The position numbers and the translations under genes were made by a program. Shown in pieces: positions 1 through 7,995 of a stretch of 20,036 nt of DNA (positions are counted from its first letter, which is position 1; each line of letters starts with the position of its first letter). The DNA is taken from the NCBI GenBank assembly GCA_037442465.1, contig JBBIQI010000041.1:1-20036 (forward strand), read 5' to 3'. The DNA comes from DSNY01 sp037442465. Lineage in GTDB: Bacteria; Pseudomonadota; Gammaproteobacteria; Burkholderiales; Burkholderiaceae_F. A model generated the notes under the pieces. The model was not told the origin of the DNA and searched no databases. It saw only the letters and a list, made by a program, of their open reading frames with translations.

Positions 1-63
1 CTTGAGCCACCCTCGGCGAAGGAGGCACAGCGTGCAGCGCAAGTCGCAGCGTTCTCTCGAGGG

Positions 64-84
64 GCCGTCGGCGAGACCGACGGC
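64..84 (-). terminator. Hairpin just after the FtsX-type permease gene
   Basis: A perfect 8-bp stem (GCCGTCGG / CCGACGGC) with a 5-nt loop lies 11 nt past the TAG stop of the permease gene on the minus strand. It is not followed by a clear U tract, so it could be a weak intrinsic terminator or a 3'-end stabilising hairpin. The call rests on position and symmetry only. Confidence 0.4.
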
Positions 85-95
85 GAGATTTTGCT

Positions 96-2603
96 CTACG
101 CCTCCCGCAACGTCGTCAGTGGTGGCGTCTTCAGCACGCTGCGCAGGCTCACCCAGCCGCCGGCGAGCGCGCACAGCGCGCCGCCGCCGATGCCGAGCAC
201 GAACACCCACGGTGTGACGACGTAGTCGAACTCGAACGCGAACTGCGCCAGCGCCCAACCGGTCGCGCTGGCGCCGAGCGCGGCGAGCAGCCCCGCCAAT
301 CCGCCCAGACAGATCATCTCGGCCGTCTGCGCGTTCGCGAGCTGACGTTGGGAGGCGCCGAGCGCGCGCAACAGCCCCGCCTCGCGCACGCGTTCGTCGT
401 GGCTGCTGGCCAGCGCCGCGTACAGCACCAGCACGCCGGCGATCAGCGTAAAGACGAACAGGAACTCGACCGCCGCGATCACCTGGTCGAGCACCGCCTG
501 CACCTGACGGAACACCGCGCTGGTGTCCACGACCGTGATGTTCGGGTAGTCGCGCACTAGGTCGGCGGTGAAGGCGCTCTTGTCGGGCGGCAGATGAAAT
601 GCGGTGATATAGCTCTTCGGCTGCCGCTCCAGCAGACCGCTCGGCATGATCACGAAGAAGTTGGCGCGCATCGAGTCCCAGTTGACCTTGCGCAGGCTGG
701 TCACGCGCGCGTCGACGCGATTGCCGGCGATGTCGAAGCTCAGCACATCGCCCAGTGCGATGCCCAGCGTGCGGGCGATGCCATCCTCGAGCGACAGCTC
801 GTGCGCGTCGGGCGCGAACCAGCGGCCGGCGACGAGGCGGTTGTGCGACGGCGCTTCGTCCGCGTACGACAGGTTGAACTCGCGGTCGACCAGCCGCTGC
901 GCACGTTCGCTGGCAAACTGCTCCGGGCCGATCGGCTGGCCGTTCTTCGCGATCAGCCGGCCGCGGATCATCGGGTGCAGCGTCGCGTCGGTGAGCCCCG
1001 CCTGCCGCAGGCGCTGCGCGATCGGCTCGACCTGATCAGGCTGGATGTTGATGACGAAACGATTGGGCGCGTCCGGCGGCGCGGCCTTGCGCCATGCGTC
1101 GATCAGGTCGGTGCGCGTGACCGTCAGCAGCAGCAACGCCATGATCCCGACGGCGAGCGCGACGAGCTGCACCACCGTGGCGACCGGCCGCCGCTGCACC
1201 GCGGCCACGGCAAAGCGCCACGAGATGCCGAGCTGACCCGTCAATGGGCGCAACGGGGCCAGTCCCTTCAGCACGAACCAGGCCGCGCCGGCGAAGACGA
1301 CGACGCCGAGCGCGAACCCGCCCGCGGTCATGGCGCCGACGCGCAGATCCTTCGCCGACCACAGCAGCAGCGCGAAGAAGCCGGCGAAGCCCAGGAGATA
1401 GCCGAGCGCGACGCGTCCGCTCGGCAGCCCGATGTCCTTGCGCAGCACGCGCAGCGGCGGCACCGCACGCAGTTGCGCCAGCGGCGGCAGCGCAAAACCG
1501 AGCAGCAGCACGAATCCCACTGCGCCGCCGTGCCAGGCCGGCCGCGACGACGGCTGCGGCAGGGCCGTCTGGATCAGCCCGCGCAGCACTTCGATCAGCA
1601 CGAAGTGAAACGCATAGCCGGCCGCCATGCCCACAGCGCAGGCGGCGATGCCGATGCATACGAACTCGACCGCGAACAGCCGGAAGATGTCCCGCTGCGC
1701 GACACCGAGGCAGCGCATCATCGCGCACGCGTCGAGGTGCCGCAGCGAAAAGCGCCGCGCGGCGGCGGCCACGGCGACGGCGGCAATCATCGCCGCCAGC
1801 AGTGCGACCAGTTCGAGGAAGCGCTCCGCGCGTTCGAGCGTGCGCTGCATCTCGGGACGCCCGCCTTCGAGCGACTCGATGTGCTGGCCGCGCCCGAGCT
1901 TCTCGGCGAGCCAGGCCGCGTAGGCGCGCACCGCCGCCGGCTCGCCCGCGACCAGCAGGCGATAGGACACGCGGCTGCCCGGTTGGATCAGTTGCGTGGC
2001 AGGCAGATCGGCGAGGTTCAGCAGCACGCGCGGCGCGAAATTGATGAACTGCGCGCCGCGGTCGGGCTCGACTGCGATCAGCTTGGCGACGACGAAACTC
2101 TTGTCGCCGAGCCGCAGTCTGTCGCCGGGCGCGATACGCAGCGCGGCGAGCGCCTGCGGATCGACCCAGACCGTGCCGAGCGCGGGAACGTCGCGCGTGG
2201 GTTCGTCCGGCGCGCCCACCCGATCCTGCACGCGCAGCACGCCGCGCAGCGGATAGCCGGTCGACACCGCCTTGACCGCGGCGAGCGTGTTGTTCTCGGC
2301 GTTCGCTGCGCTGATCGCCATGCTCGGAAACGTGACCGTCTCGGCAAGTGCGAGCCGGTCGGCGCGCGCGCGCTCGCGCACGGCCGCGCCGATCGGCACG
2401 TCGGAATTGAGCACCAGATCGGCACCGAGCAGTTGCGTGGCGTCGCGCTCGAGCCCGAGGCGGATGCGGTCAACGAAGAAACCCACGCTCGTCACCGCGG
2501 CGACGGCAACCATCAGCGCGGCGGCCAGCAGGCGCAGCTCGCCGGCGCGCCAGTCGCGCGCGGTCATGCGCAGCGCCTGCAGGAGCAAGTGTCGGAAGGT
2601 CAT
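96..2603 (-). CDS. FtsX-family ABC transporter permease (YbbP-like), 835 aa
   Basis: Large inner-membrane permease of the MacB/FtsX superfamily, most like YbbP of E. coli (about 800 aa). What is seen: an N-terminal membrane segment near residues 24-44 and a long periplasmic-type domain near 50-255. Two FtsX blocks of hydrophobic segments follow (about 263-380 and the last 130 residues), with further membrane segments near 400-416, 428-446 and 476-496. The C-terminal block keeps the usual VREAGLLRALGA coupling motif. The start chosen is the ATG giving MTFRHLLLQA; the open frame extends 46 codons further upstream, but that stretch is Arg/Gly/Ala-rich and unlike the family. YbbP normally works with the ATPase YbbA and lies near tesA; neither is adjacent here. 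The role in this family is thought to be export or lipid/protein release across the envelope, but the substrate is unknown. It lies 153 bp downstream of guanine deaminase on the same strand, probably a separate unit. Confidence 0.85.
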   Translation of the reverse strand: MTFRHLLLQALRMTARDWRAGELRLLAAALMVAVAAVTSVGFFVDRIRLGLERDATQLLGADLVLNSDVPIGAAVRERARADRLALAETVTFPSMAISAANAENNTLAAVKAVSTGYPLRGVLRVQDRVGAPDEPTRDVPALGTVWVDPQALAALRIAPGDRLRLGDKSFVVAKLIAVEPDRGAQFINFAPRVLLNLADLPATQLIQPGSRVSYRLLVAGEPAAVRAYAAWLAEKLGRGQHIESLEGGRPEMQRTLERAERFLELVALLAAMIAAVAVAAAARRFSLRHLDACAMMRCLGVAQRDIFRLFAVEFVCIGIAACAVGMAAGYAFHFVLIEVLRGLIQTALPQPSSRPAWHGGAVGFVLLLGFALPPLAQLRAVPPLRVLRKDIGLPSGRVALGYLLGFAGFFALLLWSAKDLRVGAMTAGGFALGVVVFAGAAWFVLKGLAPLRPLTGQLGISWRFAVAAVQRRPVATVVQLVALAVGIMALLLLTVTRTDLIDAWRKAAPPDAPNRFVINIQPDQVEPIAQRLRQAGLTDATLHPMIRGRLIAKNGQPIGPEQFASERAQRLVDREFNLSYADEAPSHNRLVAGRWFAPDAHELSLEDGIARTLGIALGDVLSFDIAGNRVDARVTSLRKVNWDSMRANFFVIMPSGLLERQPKSYITAFHLPPDKSAFTADLVRDYPNITVVDTSAVFRQVQAVLDQVIAAVEFLFVFTLIAGVLVLYAALASSHDERVREAGLLRALGASQRQLANAQTAEMICLGGLAGLLAALGASATGWALAQFAFEFDYVVTPWVFVLGIGGGALCALAGGWVSLRSVLKTPPLTTLREA

Positions 2604-2756
2604 CGCGTCAACAGCACTGCATTCGCTCCCCTCGCACCGGACACGGCGCAAGCGCCGGAGACCGTGGCCGCGGAACATCCGCGCATCGCCGCCGTCTGCC
2701 CGACCCGCGGGGACAAGGAGCGCATTGTCGCCGATGGGCACGCGAGTCGCCGCGCC

Positions 2757-4052
2757 TCAACCTTTCGGCTTGCGCGGCCGCCCTGCGACATACGTCTCGC
2801 GCACGACGCGGTCGTCGCCGAGCACGATCAGCGCGAACAGCAGCTCCTCGAAGCGTCGCGCGCTTTCGGTCCGCCGCGCCAGCAGCGGAGTGGCGCGCGG
2901 ATCGAGCACGACGACATCGGCCTCCGCGCCGGGTTCGAGGGTGCCGACGCGTCCGCCCCAGCCGAGCGACTCGGCCGCGCCGCGCGTGGCCCAGTACCAC
3001 AGTTGCAGCGCGCCGAGCGACACGCCCTTGAGCCGCGCCACTTCGTGCGCGCTGCGCATCGTCGCGAACATCGAGAACGACTGCCCGCCGCCGACGTCGG
3101 TGGCGAGCGCAAGCCGCATGCCGGCCGCAAGCGACAGCGTGAAGTCGAACAGCCCGCTGCCGAGAAAGAGGTTCGACGTCGGACAGACCGAGGCGAGCGC
3201 ACCGCTGGCGGCCAGCCGGTGCCGGTCGTCGCGGTCGAGATGGATGCAATGCGCGAAGATCGCGCGTTCGCGCAGCAGGCCGACGCGGTCGTACACGTCC
3301 AGATAGCTGCGCGCGTCCGGAAACAGTTGCGCGATCCAGCGCACCTCGTCGACGCTTTCGGCCACGTGGGTCTGGATGTACAGGTCCGGCTGCGCGCGCG
3401 CCAGCTCGCCGGCGGCCGCGAGTTGCATCGGCGTCGAGGTCGCGGCAAAGCGCGGCGTGATCGCATAGCCGAGCCGCCCCTTGCCGTGCCAGCGCGCGGC
3501 CAGATCGGCGCTGTCGCGCACGCCGCCTTCGGCGCTGTCGCGCAGCGGCTCGGGGCAGTTGCGGTCCATCAGGCACTTGCCGGCGACGAGCCGCACGTCG
3601 CGTGCGAACGCCTCGGCAAACAGCGCATCGACGGAGCTGGCGTGCACGGTGCCGAACACGCATGCGCTCGTCGTGCCGTGGCGCGCCAGCTCGTCCAGAA
3701 AGAAGCACGCCGCTTCGGCGGCGACTGCGGGATCGGCATAGCGCGCTTCGACCGGAAACGTGTGCCGCTCGAGCCACTCGAGCAGCCCCGGGGCGGGCGA
3801 GGCGATGACGTCGACCTGCGGCAGATGGATGTGCGTATCGATGAAACCGGGCGCGACGATGCAGCCGGTCAGATCGAGCAGCTCGTCGTCGCCAGCGAGC
3901 GTGTCGCGCAGCGCCGCGAATTCGCCGCGCGCGGCAATGCGGCCGCCGGCGAGCAGCAGCAGACCGTCGTCGACGACGCGCGCGGCTTGTTCCGATCGCA
4001 ACGGATCGTCGACAAGATCGAACAGCGTGGCGCGCAGCGCGGTGCGGGGCAT
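2757..4052 (-). CDS. guaD: Guanine deaminase, 431 aa
   Basis: Cytoplasmic zinc amidohydrolase that converts guanine to xanthine and ammonia in purine salvage and catabolism. The family signature is clear: PGFIDTHIHLPQ at residues 68-79 gives metal ligands His74 and His76, CLMDRNCP at 160-167 is diagnostic of guanine deaminase, THVAE has His229 and Glu232, FAHCIH has His268, and ATDVGGG has metal-ligand Asp319. The length of 431 aa matches the family (430-450). The ATG at 4050-4052 begins directly on the expected N-terminus (MPRTALRATLFDL). It is 146 bp downstream of the BMP-family lipoprotein gene on the same strand, which fits import of purines or nucleosides followed by deamination. No xanthine dehydrogenase genes are in the window. 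Confidence in the enzyme identity is high; being in one transcript with the transporter is an inference. Confidence 0.93.
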   Translation of the reverse strand: MPRTALRATLFDLVDDPLRSEQAARVVDDGLLLLAGGRIAARGEFAALRDTLAGDDELLDLTGCIVAPGFIDTHIHLPQVDVIASPAPGLLEWLERHTFPVEARYADPAVAAEAACFFLDELARHGTTSACVFGTVHASSVDALFAEAFARDVRLVAGKCLMDRNCPEPLRDSAEGGVRDSADLAARWHGKGRLGYAITPRFAATSTPMQLAAAGELARAQPDLYIQTHVAESVDEVRWIAQLFPDARSYLDVYDRVGLLRERAIFAHCIHLDRDDRHRLAASGALASVCPTSNLFLGSGLFDFTLSLAAGMRLALATDVGGGQSFSMFATMRSAHEVARLKGVSLGALQLWYWATRGAAESLGWGGRVGTLEPGAEADVVVLDPRATPLLARRTESARRFEELLFALIVLGDDRVVRETYVAGRPRKPKG

Positions 4053-4172
4053 CGAAGCGCGTGACGAATGCAGACCGGGGCGATGGCTGCCGCTGCCCCC
4101 GGGCCTTCAGTTGGGCGGACCGGACGGGGATGGGGTCGGGGCGGCGCTGCGCACCGCACCCGAACCGTGCCC

Positions 4173-4189
4173 CCCTCTCGAAAAGAGGG
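4173..4189 (-). terminator. Hairpin between the BMP lipoprotein gene and guaD
   Basis: A perfect 6-bp stem (CCCTCT / AGAGGG) with a 5-nt loop starts about 10 nt after the lipoprotein stop on the minus strand. It lacks a following U run. It could be a weak terminator or an mRNA-processing site that lowers readthrough into guaD. Confidence 0.35.
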
Positions 4190-4198
4190 TAGGCACCG

Positions 4199-5326
4199 TC
4201 AGCTGCCGCCCGCCGGCACCTTGCCGACCACGCCCTCGACGTAGAAGTCCATCGCGCCGAGCTGCTCGTCGGTGAGGCTGCCGGCGGCGATCACTTCCTT
4301 GCCGGTATTGGTCCTGATTGGCCCGGTGAACGGATGGAACTTGCCGGCGACGATGTCGGCCTCCTTCGCCTTGACCAGGTCGACGACATCTTTCGGCACC
4401 GACGGGCTGATCGCTTCGAGCTTGATCATGCCGTCGCCCATGCCGCCCCACACGTTCGACGGCTTCCACGTGCCGTCGAGCACGCTGCGCGCGACCTTCG
4501 TGTAGTACGCGCCCCAGTGGTGCGTCACCGCGGCGATCTGCGCCTTCGGCCCGAACTTCGCCATGTTCGAGTGATACGCGACCGCCATCTTGCCTTTTTC
4601 CTCGGCGGCCGCCACCACTGCGGTCGAGTCGGTGTGATGGGTCAGCACATCCGCGCCCTGCCCGATCAGCGTGTTGGCGGCGTCGCGCTCCTTACCCGGG
4701 TCGTACCACGAGTTCACCCAGATCACACGCACTTGCGCTTTCGGATTGACGCTGCGCGCGCCGAGCGTGAACGCGTTGATGCCCTGCAGGACCTCGGGAA
4801 TCGGAAACGCGGCGACATAGCCCAGCGTGTTCGTCTTCGTCATCCGGCCGGCGACGATGCCGGCGAGATACCGCCCTTCGTAGAAGCGGATGTTGTAGGT
4901 GCCGACGTTGGCCGCGCGCTTGTACCCGGTGGCGTGCTCGAACTTCACGTCCGGGAACTCCTCGGCGACCTTGATCGTCGGGTTCATGAAGCCGAACGAA
5001 GTCGTGAAGATCAGCCGATTGCCCTGGGCGGCCAGGTCGCGGATCACGCGCTCGGCGTCCGCCCCCTCGGGCACCTTCTCGACGAAGGTCGTGACGACCT
5101 TACCGGCGAGCGCCTGCGCCATTTGCCTGCGGCCGGCGTCGTGCTGCGAAGTCCAGCCCGCATCGCCGACCGGGCTCACGTAGACGAAGCCGATTTTCAG
5201 CGGTTCGGCCTTCTTCGCCTCCTCCAGCTTCGCCTGCTCCTGGGGCGCCGGCGCTTGCTGCTTGCCGCACGCGGCAGCCAGCAGCGCCGCCGCGGTGGCG
5301 GCGATCAATCGGGTCAACGGCTTCAT
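4199..5326 (-). CDS. BMP-family ABC transporter substrate-binding lipoprotein (purine/nucleoside type), 375 aa
   Basis: Periplasmic binding protein of the Bmp/PnrA-like family, which binds purine nucleosides or related bases and delivers them to the ABC permeases. Residues 1-20 are a lipoprotein signal (MKPLTRL, hydrophobic core, LAAAC with Cys20), then a short charged linker, then the binding fold from about residue 42 (PLKIGFVYVSPVGDAGW). Other family landmarks are the GWTSQHD segment near 57-63, FTTSFGFMNP at 107-116 and IRFYEGRYLAG near 146-156. The start at 5324-5326 is preferred over an ATG five codons upstream because GGAG sits 9 nt before it and the signal peptide then has normal length. 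The matching ATPase and permeases lie upstream on the same strand, separated by about 670 bp of repeats and an assembly gap. Ligand is inferred from family and the downstream guaD. Confidence 0.9.
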   Translation of the reverse strand: MKPLTRLIAATAAALLAAACGKQQAPAPQEQAKLEEAKKAEPLKIGFVYVSPVGDAGWTSQHDAGRRQMAQALAGKVVTTFVEKVPEGADAERVIRDLAAQGNRLIFTTSFGFMNPTIKVAEEFPDVKFEHATGYKRAANVGTYNIRFYEGRYLAGIVAGRMTKTNTLGYVAAFPIPEVLQGINAFTLGARSVNPKAQVRVIWVNSWYDPGKERDAANTLIGQGADVLTHHTDSTAVVAAAEEKGKMAVAYHSNMAKFGPKAQIAAVTHHWGAYYTKVARSVLDGTWKPSNVWGGMGDGMIKLEAISPSVPKDVVDLVKAKEADIVAGKFHPFTGPIRTNTGKEVIAAGSLTDEQLGAMDFYVEGVVGKVPAGGS

Positions 5327-5335
5327 CGAGTATTT

Positions 5336-5339
5336 CTCC
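5336..5339 (-). promoter_or_regulatory. Ribosome binding site deciding the lipoprotein start
   Basis: GGAG on the minus strand, 9 nt before the ATG at 5326. The alternative upstream ATG (5341) overlaps it directly, so that ATG would have no site of its own; this favours the shorter form. Confidence 0.6.
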
Positions 5340-5587
5340 ATGAACGGGATAGCGCCGCGCGGGTGCGCGCGCAGGCGGCGGATTCTATCGACAGTGCCGA
5401 GTCGCCACGACACACCTGCCGACGGTCGTTCCGAATCACGCTGCCCGCCCGCGCCGACCCGCGTCCTTCGTCGCTCCGCGCCGTAGCCGCTCGTCACTTC
5501 GAGCCGACGTTCCTTGCCATTGCGTGCTGCTGCTCCCGTCACTGAGAGGCAAGACTTCCCGTCGCTTCGAGCCGCCACGACTGTTTC

Positions 5588-5778
5588 CGAGCCGCCACTT
5601 CTCGTCGTTCCGAGCCGCCGCTTCTCGTCGTTCCGAGCTGCCGCTTCTCNNNNNNNNNNNNNNNNNNNNNNNNNNNNNNNNNNNNNNNNNNNNNNNNNNN
5701 NNNNNNNNNNNNNNNNNNNNNNNNNNNNNNNNNNNNNNNNNNNNNNNNNTCGTTCCGAGCTGCCGCTTCTCGTCATTC
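5588..5778. repeat. 23-bp tandem repeat interrupted by an assembly gap
   Basis: The unit CGAGCCGCCGCTTCTCGTCG+TTC (23 bp) appears head to tail at 5588-5610, 5611-5633 and, partly, 5634-5649, then resumes after the N run with a partial unit at 5750-5755 and a full one at 5756-5778. Copies differ at one or two positions (C/T in GAGCY, A/G in CCRC, G/A in GTCRTTC). More diverged copies extend leftwards to about 5425, including a 20-bp version at 5568-5587. The real copy number is unknown because the gap is inside the array. Confidence 0.85.
5650..5749. other. Assembly gap (100 N)
   Basis: Exactly 100 undetermined bases, the usual placeholder for a scaffold join. Both flanks end in the same 23-bp repeat, which explains why assembly broke here. 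Confidence 0.98.
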
Positions 5779-5850
5779 CGAGCCAAGGGCGAGGAATCTC
5801 AGCAGCTCGTAGCGCCGAGATCCCTCGGCGTGTCGCGCCTCGGGATGACA
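5771..5850. repeat. Imperfect long inverted repeat (dispersed-palindrome type)
   Basis: The left arm GTCATTCCGAG (5772-5782) with GAGGAATCTC (5791-5800) mirrors the right arm GAGATCCCTC (5817-5826) with CTCGGGATGAC (5839-5849). Mismatches are few and mostly G:U compatible in RNA. The arms read like the widespread environmental motif GTCATTCCGAGC...GAGGAATCTC facing GAGATCC...GGGATGAC, found as scattered palindromes in many draft genomes. The 23-bp tandem unit next to it contains the same GTCRTTCCGAGC core, so the array may have grown from one arm. Confidence 0.7.
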
Positions 5851-5995
5851 CGCTGACGCGCAGCGCGACACAAGCGTCGCGCGCGAGACAGGTCGGCGCG
5901 CGGGACGGGTTGGCGCGCGCACGGCGCACGACGCAGATGCCGTTTGACGCGGTCACGCACCTGCAAACGCACGCTCGCGCGCGGTGCCCATGCGC

Positions 5996-6916
5996 CTACG
6001 CGTTCGGATTGAACGGTTTGCCGAGCGAGGCCGGCATGTTCAGCCGGATCCAGCGCGGGTTGCGCGAAGTCAGCGCGAGCACCACGATCGTGGCGAGGTA
6101 CGGGGCCATCGACATGATCTGCGAAGGCACCTGGACCCCCTCGCCCTGAAGGTGGAGCTGCAGCATCGTGACGCCGCCGAACAGGTAGGCGCCGACGACG
6201 ACGCGCCCAGGCCGCCACGTTGCGAACACGACGAGTGCCAGCGCGATCCAGCCGCGTCCGGCGACCATGCCCTCGGCCCATAGTGGCGTGTAGATCGTGG
6301 ACAGGTACGCGCCGGCCAGTCCGGCGCAGGCGCCGCCGAACGCGAGGGCCGCCACCCGGATCGCGCGCACCGGGTAGCCGAGCGCATGCGCCGACTCCGG
6401 CGACTCGCCGACCGCCCGCAACACGAGCCCCCAACGCGTGCGGTACAGAAACCATCCCACCGCGACCGCCAGCGCCCAGGAGCCGTACACGAGCGCATGA
6501 TGCGAGAACAGCATCGTTCCCAGCACGGGCCAGTCGCGCAGCACGGCGATGCCGTCGGGCGGCCGCGCCGGCAAGCTTTCGCCCGAGTACGGCAACCCGA
6601 TGAACGCCGACAGCCCGGCACCGGCGAGCGCGAGCGCCAGCCCCGTCGCGTACTGGTTTGTATGCAGGCCGATCGCGAAGAACGCCAGAACGACCGCCAG
6701 CGCGGCTGCCGCCAGCGCGCCGGCGGCGAAGCCGAGCGCGTACGCGTGCGTGGCATGCGTGACGGCGAACGCGACGACCGCAGCGACCAGCATCATGCCC
6801 TCGACGCCGAGGTTGACCACCCCGCTGCGCTCGCTGAGGACGACGCCGAGCGCGGCCAGCAGCAGCGGCGTGCCGGCGTTGAGCATCGCGGCCACGAGCA
6901 GCGGCAGCGCGTCCAT
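5996..6916 (-). CDS. ABC transporter permease, nucleoside/BMP type, second subunit, 306 aa
   Basis: Inner-membrane permease of the BPD_transp_2 family (branched-chain amino acid/ribose/nucleoside class). Nearly the whole protein is hydrophobic segments; the family motif NLGVEGMML lies near residues 35-43. The C-terminal part has the repeated GGVTMLQL type segment and ends with a short Asn/Pro-rich tail. The ATG overlaps the stop of the other permease by one base (TAATG), a sign of translational coupling. With the upstream permease and the double ATPase it forms the core of a YufOPQ/NupOPQ-like importer. The order ATPase-permease-permease is canonical. Length is as expected (300-310 aa). Confidence 0.92.
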   Translation of the reverse strand: MDALPLLVAAMLNAGTPLLLAALGVVLSERSGVVNLGVEGMMLVAAVVAFAVTHATHAYALGFAAGALAAAALAVVLAFFAIGLHTNQYATGLALALAGAGLSAFIGLPYSGESLPARPPDGIAVLRDWPVLGTMLFSHHALVYGSWALAVAVGWFLYRTRWGLVLRAVGESPESAHALGYPVRAIRVAALAFGGACAGLAGAYLSTIYTPLWAEGMVAGRGWIALALVVFATWRPGRVVVGAYLFGGVTMLQLHLQGEGVQVPSQIMSMAPYLATIVVLALTSRNPRWIRLNMPASLGKPFNPNA

Positions 6917-7995
6917 TAGCCGACCGCCGCGGTGCGCCGCCAGCGCAGCCGATGGTGAACGAGAGTGTCGCAGGCGAGCAGGAACAGCAGCAGCAGTCCC
7001 TGATAGACGCCCGTCAGCGAAGACGGCAGGCCCAGCCGCGACTGCGCCAGTTCGCCACCGATGTAAAACAGCGCCATCACGAAAGCCGCGCCGACGATGC
7101 CCGCCGGATGCAGGCGCCCGACGAACGCGACGATGATCGCCGCGAATCCATAGCCGGGCGAGATCGACGGCGTGAGCTGTCCGACCGGCCCGGTCGCCTC
7201 AGCCGCTCCGGCGATGCCGGCGAGTGCACCCGACGAGAGCAGCACGGTCCACAGGATGCGCCGGTCGGAGAAACCGGCGTAACGTGCCGCCTGCGGTGCC
7301 AGCCCGACGACGCGCAACTGGAACCCGATGAGACCACGCGCCAGCACCAGCCACGCCGCTGCGGCCGCCAGCAGCGCAAGCGCGAATCCCAGATGCAAGC
7401 GGGTGCCCGGCAGCAGGATCGGCATCCGCGCCGCCGGCTCGAACAGGGGGCTCTGCGGGAAGCCAAAGCCCGCCGGATCCTTCCACGGGCCGTGCACCAG
7501 ATAGCTCAGCAGCAGCTGCGCCACGTACACGAGCATCAGGCTGACGAGGATTTCGTTGGCATGAAAGCGGTCGCGCAACCACGCGGTGAGCGCGGCCCAC
7601 GCCATTCCGCCCGCGGCAGCCGCAAGGAGCACCGCGCCGACGAGCGCACCGCTCGAGTCGCGGCTCGCCAGCAGAGCAACGCCGCCGCCGGCGATCGCGC
7701 CGGCGATCAACTGCCCTTCGGCGCCGATGTTCCAGACGTTCGCGCGGAAACAAAGCGCCAGCCCGATCGCGCACAGCACGAGTGGCGTGGCTTTCAGCCC
7801 CACTTCGCCCCACCCGCGCAGCGACACGAGCGGCTCGACGAAGAACACGGCGACCGCCTGCCACGGACTCTTGCCGAGCAGTCCGAACAGCAGCGTGCCG
7901 CAGGCGACGGTCGCCGCCAGCGCCACCAGCGGCGACAGCCACACGGCCAGACGCGAGGGCTCGGCGCGCGCTACAAGCGCGAACGGCAGTCTCAT
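6916..7995 (-). CDS. ABC transporter permease, nucleoside/BMP type, first subunit, 359 aa
   Basis: Larger permease partner of the same importer. It has many hydrophobic segments, with the BPD_transp_2 signature around NVWNIGAEGQL (near residues 86-96), the counterpart of NLGVEG in the smaller subunit. The start chosen is the ATG of MRLPFALVAR, which overlaps the ATPase stop in an ATGA arrangement (4 bp). Longer forms beginning inside the ATPase gene only add an Arg/Gly-rich tail. The C-terminus is basic (RLRWRRTAAVG), as is common for the cytoplasmic end. The overlap at both ends means ATPase, permease 1 and permease 2 are one translationally coupled block. Confidence 0.92.
   Translation of the reverse strand: MRLPFALVARAEPSRLAVWLSPLVALAATVACGTLLFGLLGKSPWQAVAVFFVEPLVSLRGWGEVGLKATPLVLCAIGLALCFRANVWNIGAEGQLIAGAIAGGGVALLASRDSSGALVGAVLLAAAAGGMAWAALTAWLRDRFHANEILVSLMLVYVAQLLLSYLVHGPWKDPAGFGFPQSPLFEPAARMPILLPGTRLHLGFALALLAAAAAWLVLARGLIGFQLRVVGLAPQAARYAGFSDRRILWTVLLSSGALAGIAGAAEATGPVGQLTPSISPGYGFAAIIVAFVGRLHPAGIVGAAFVMALFYIGGELAQSRLGLPSSLTGVYQGLLLLFLLACDTLVHHRLRWRRTAAVG

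Larger units (their letters stand above)
5327..5995. other. Gene-free spacer inside the ABC transporter locus
   Basis: No credible gene is seen in this stretch of about 670 bp between the second permease gene and the lipoprotein gene. It holds a run of diverged short repeats (from roughly 5425), an ordered 23-bp tandem repeat, a 100-N scaffold gap, and an imperfect long palindrome. Open frames crossing it translate to low-complexity Ala/Arg/Ser-rich repeats such as AARNDEKRR, typical of a nucleotide repeat rather than a protein. Whatever promoter serves the lipoprotein gene should lie at its left end, but I do not see a convincing one. Confidence 0.7.

Noticed and set aside
594..4064. A 1156-codon plus-strand open frame
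   Set aside because: It is antisense to two well-recognised genes (YbbP-like permease and guaD); the translation is Arg/His/Gln/Ala-rich with no domain. Long antisense frames are common in GC-rich DNA.
5588..5778. 23-bp repeat as a CRISPR array
   Set aside because: Units are directly adjacent with no unique spacers, and no cas genes are present.
5436..5956. Protein-coding repeat (AARNDEKRR type) across the gap
   Set aside because: Several frames on both strands stay open through the repeat and the N run, and the translations are low-complexity; this is a DNA-level repeat.
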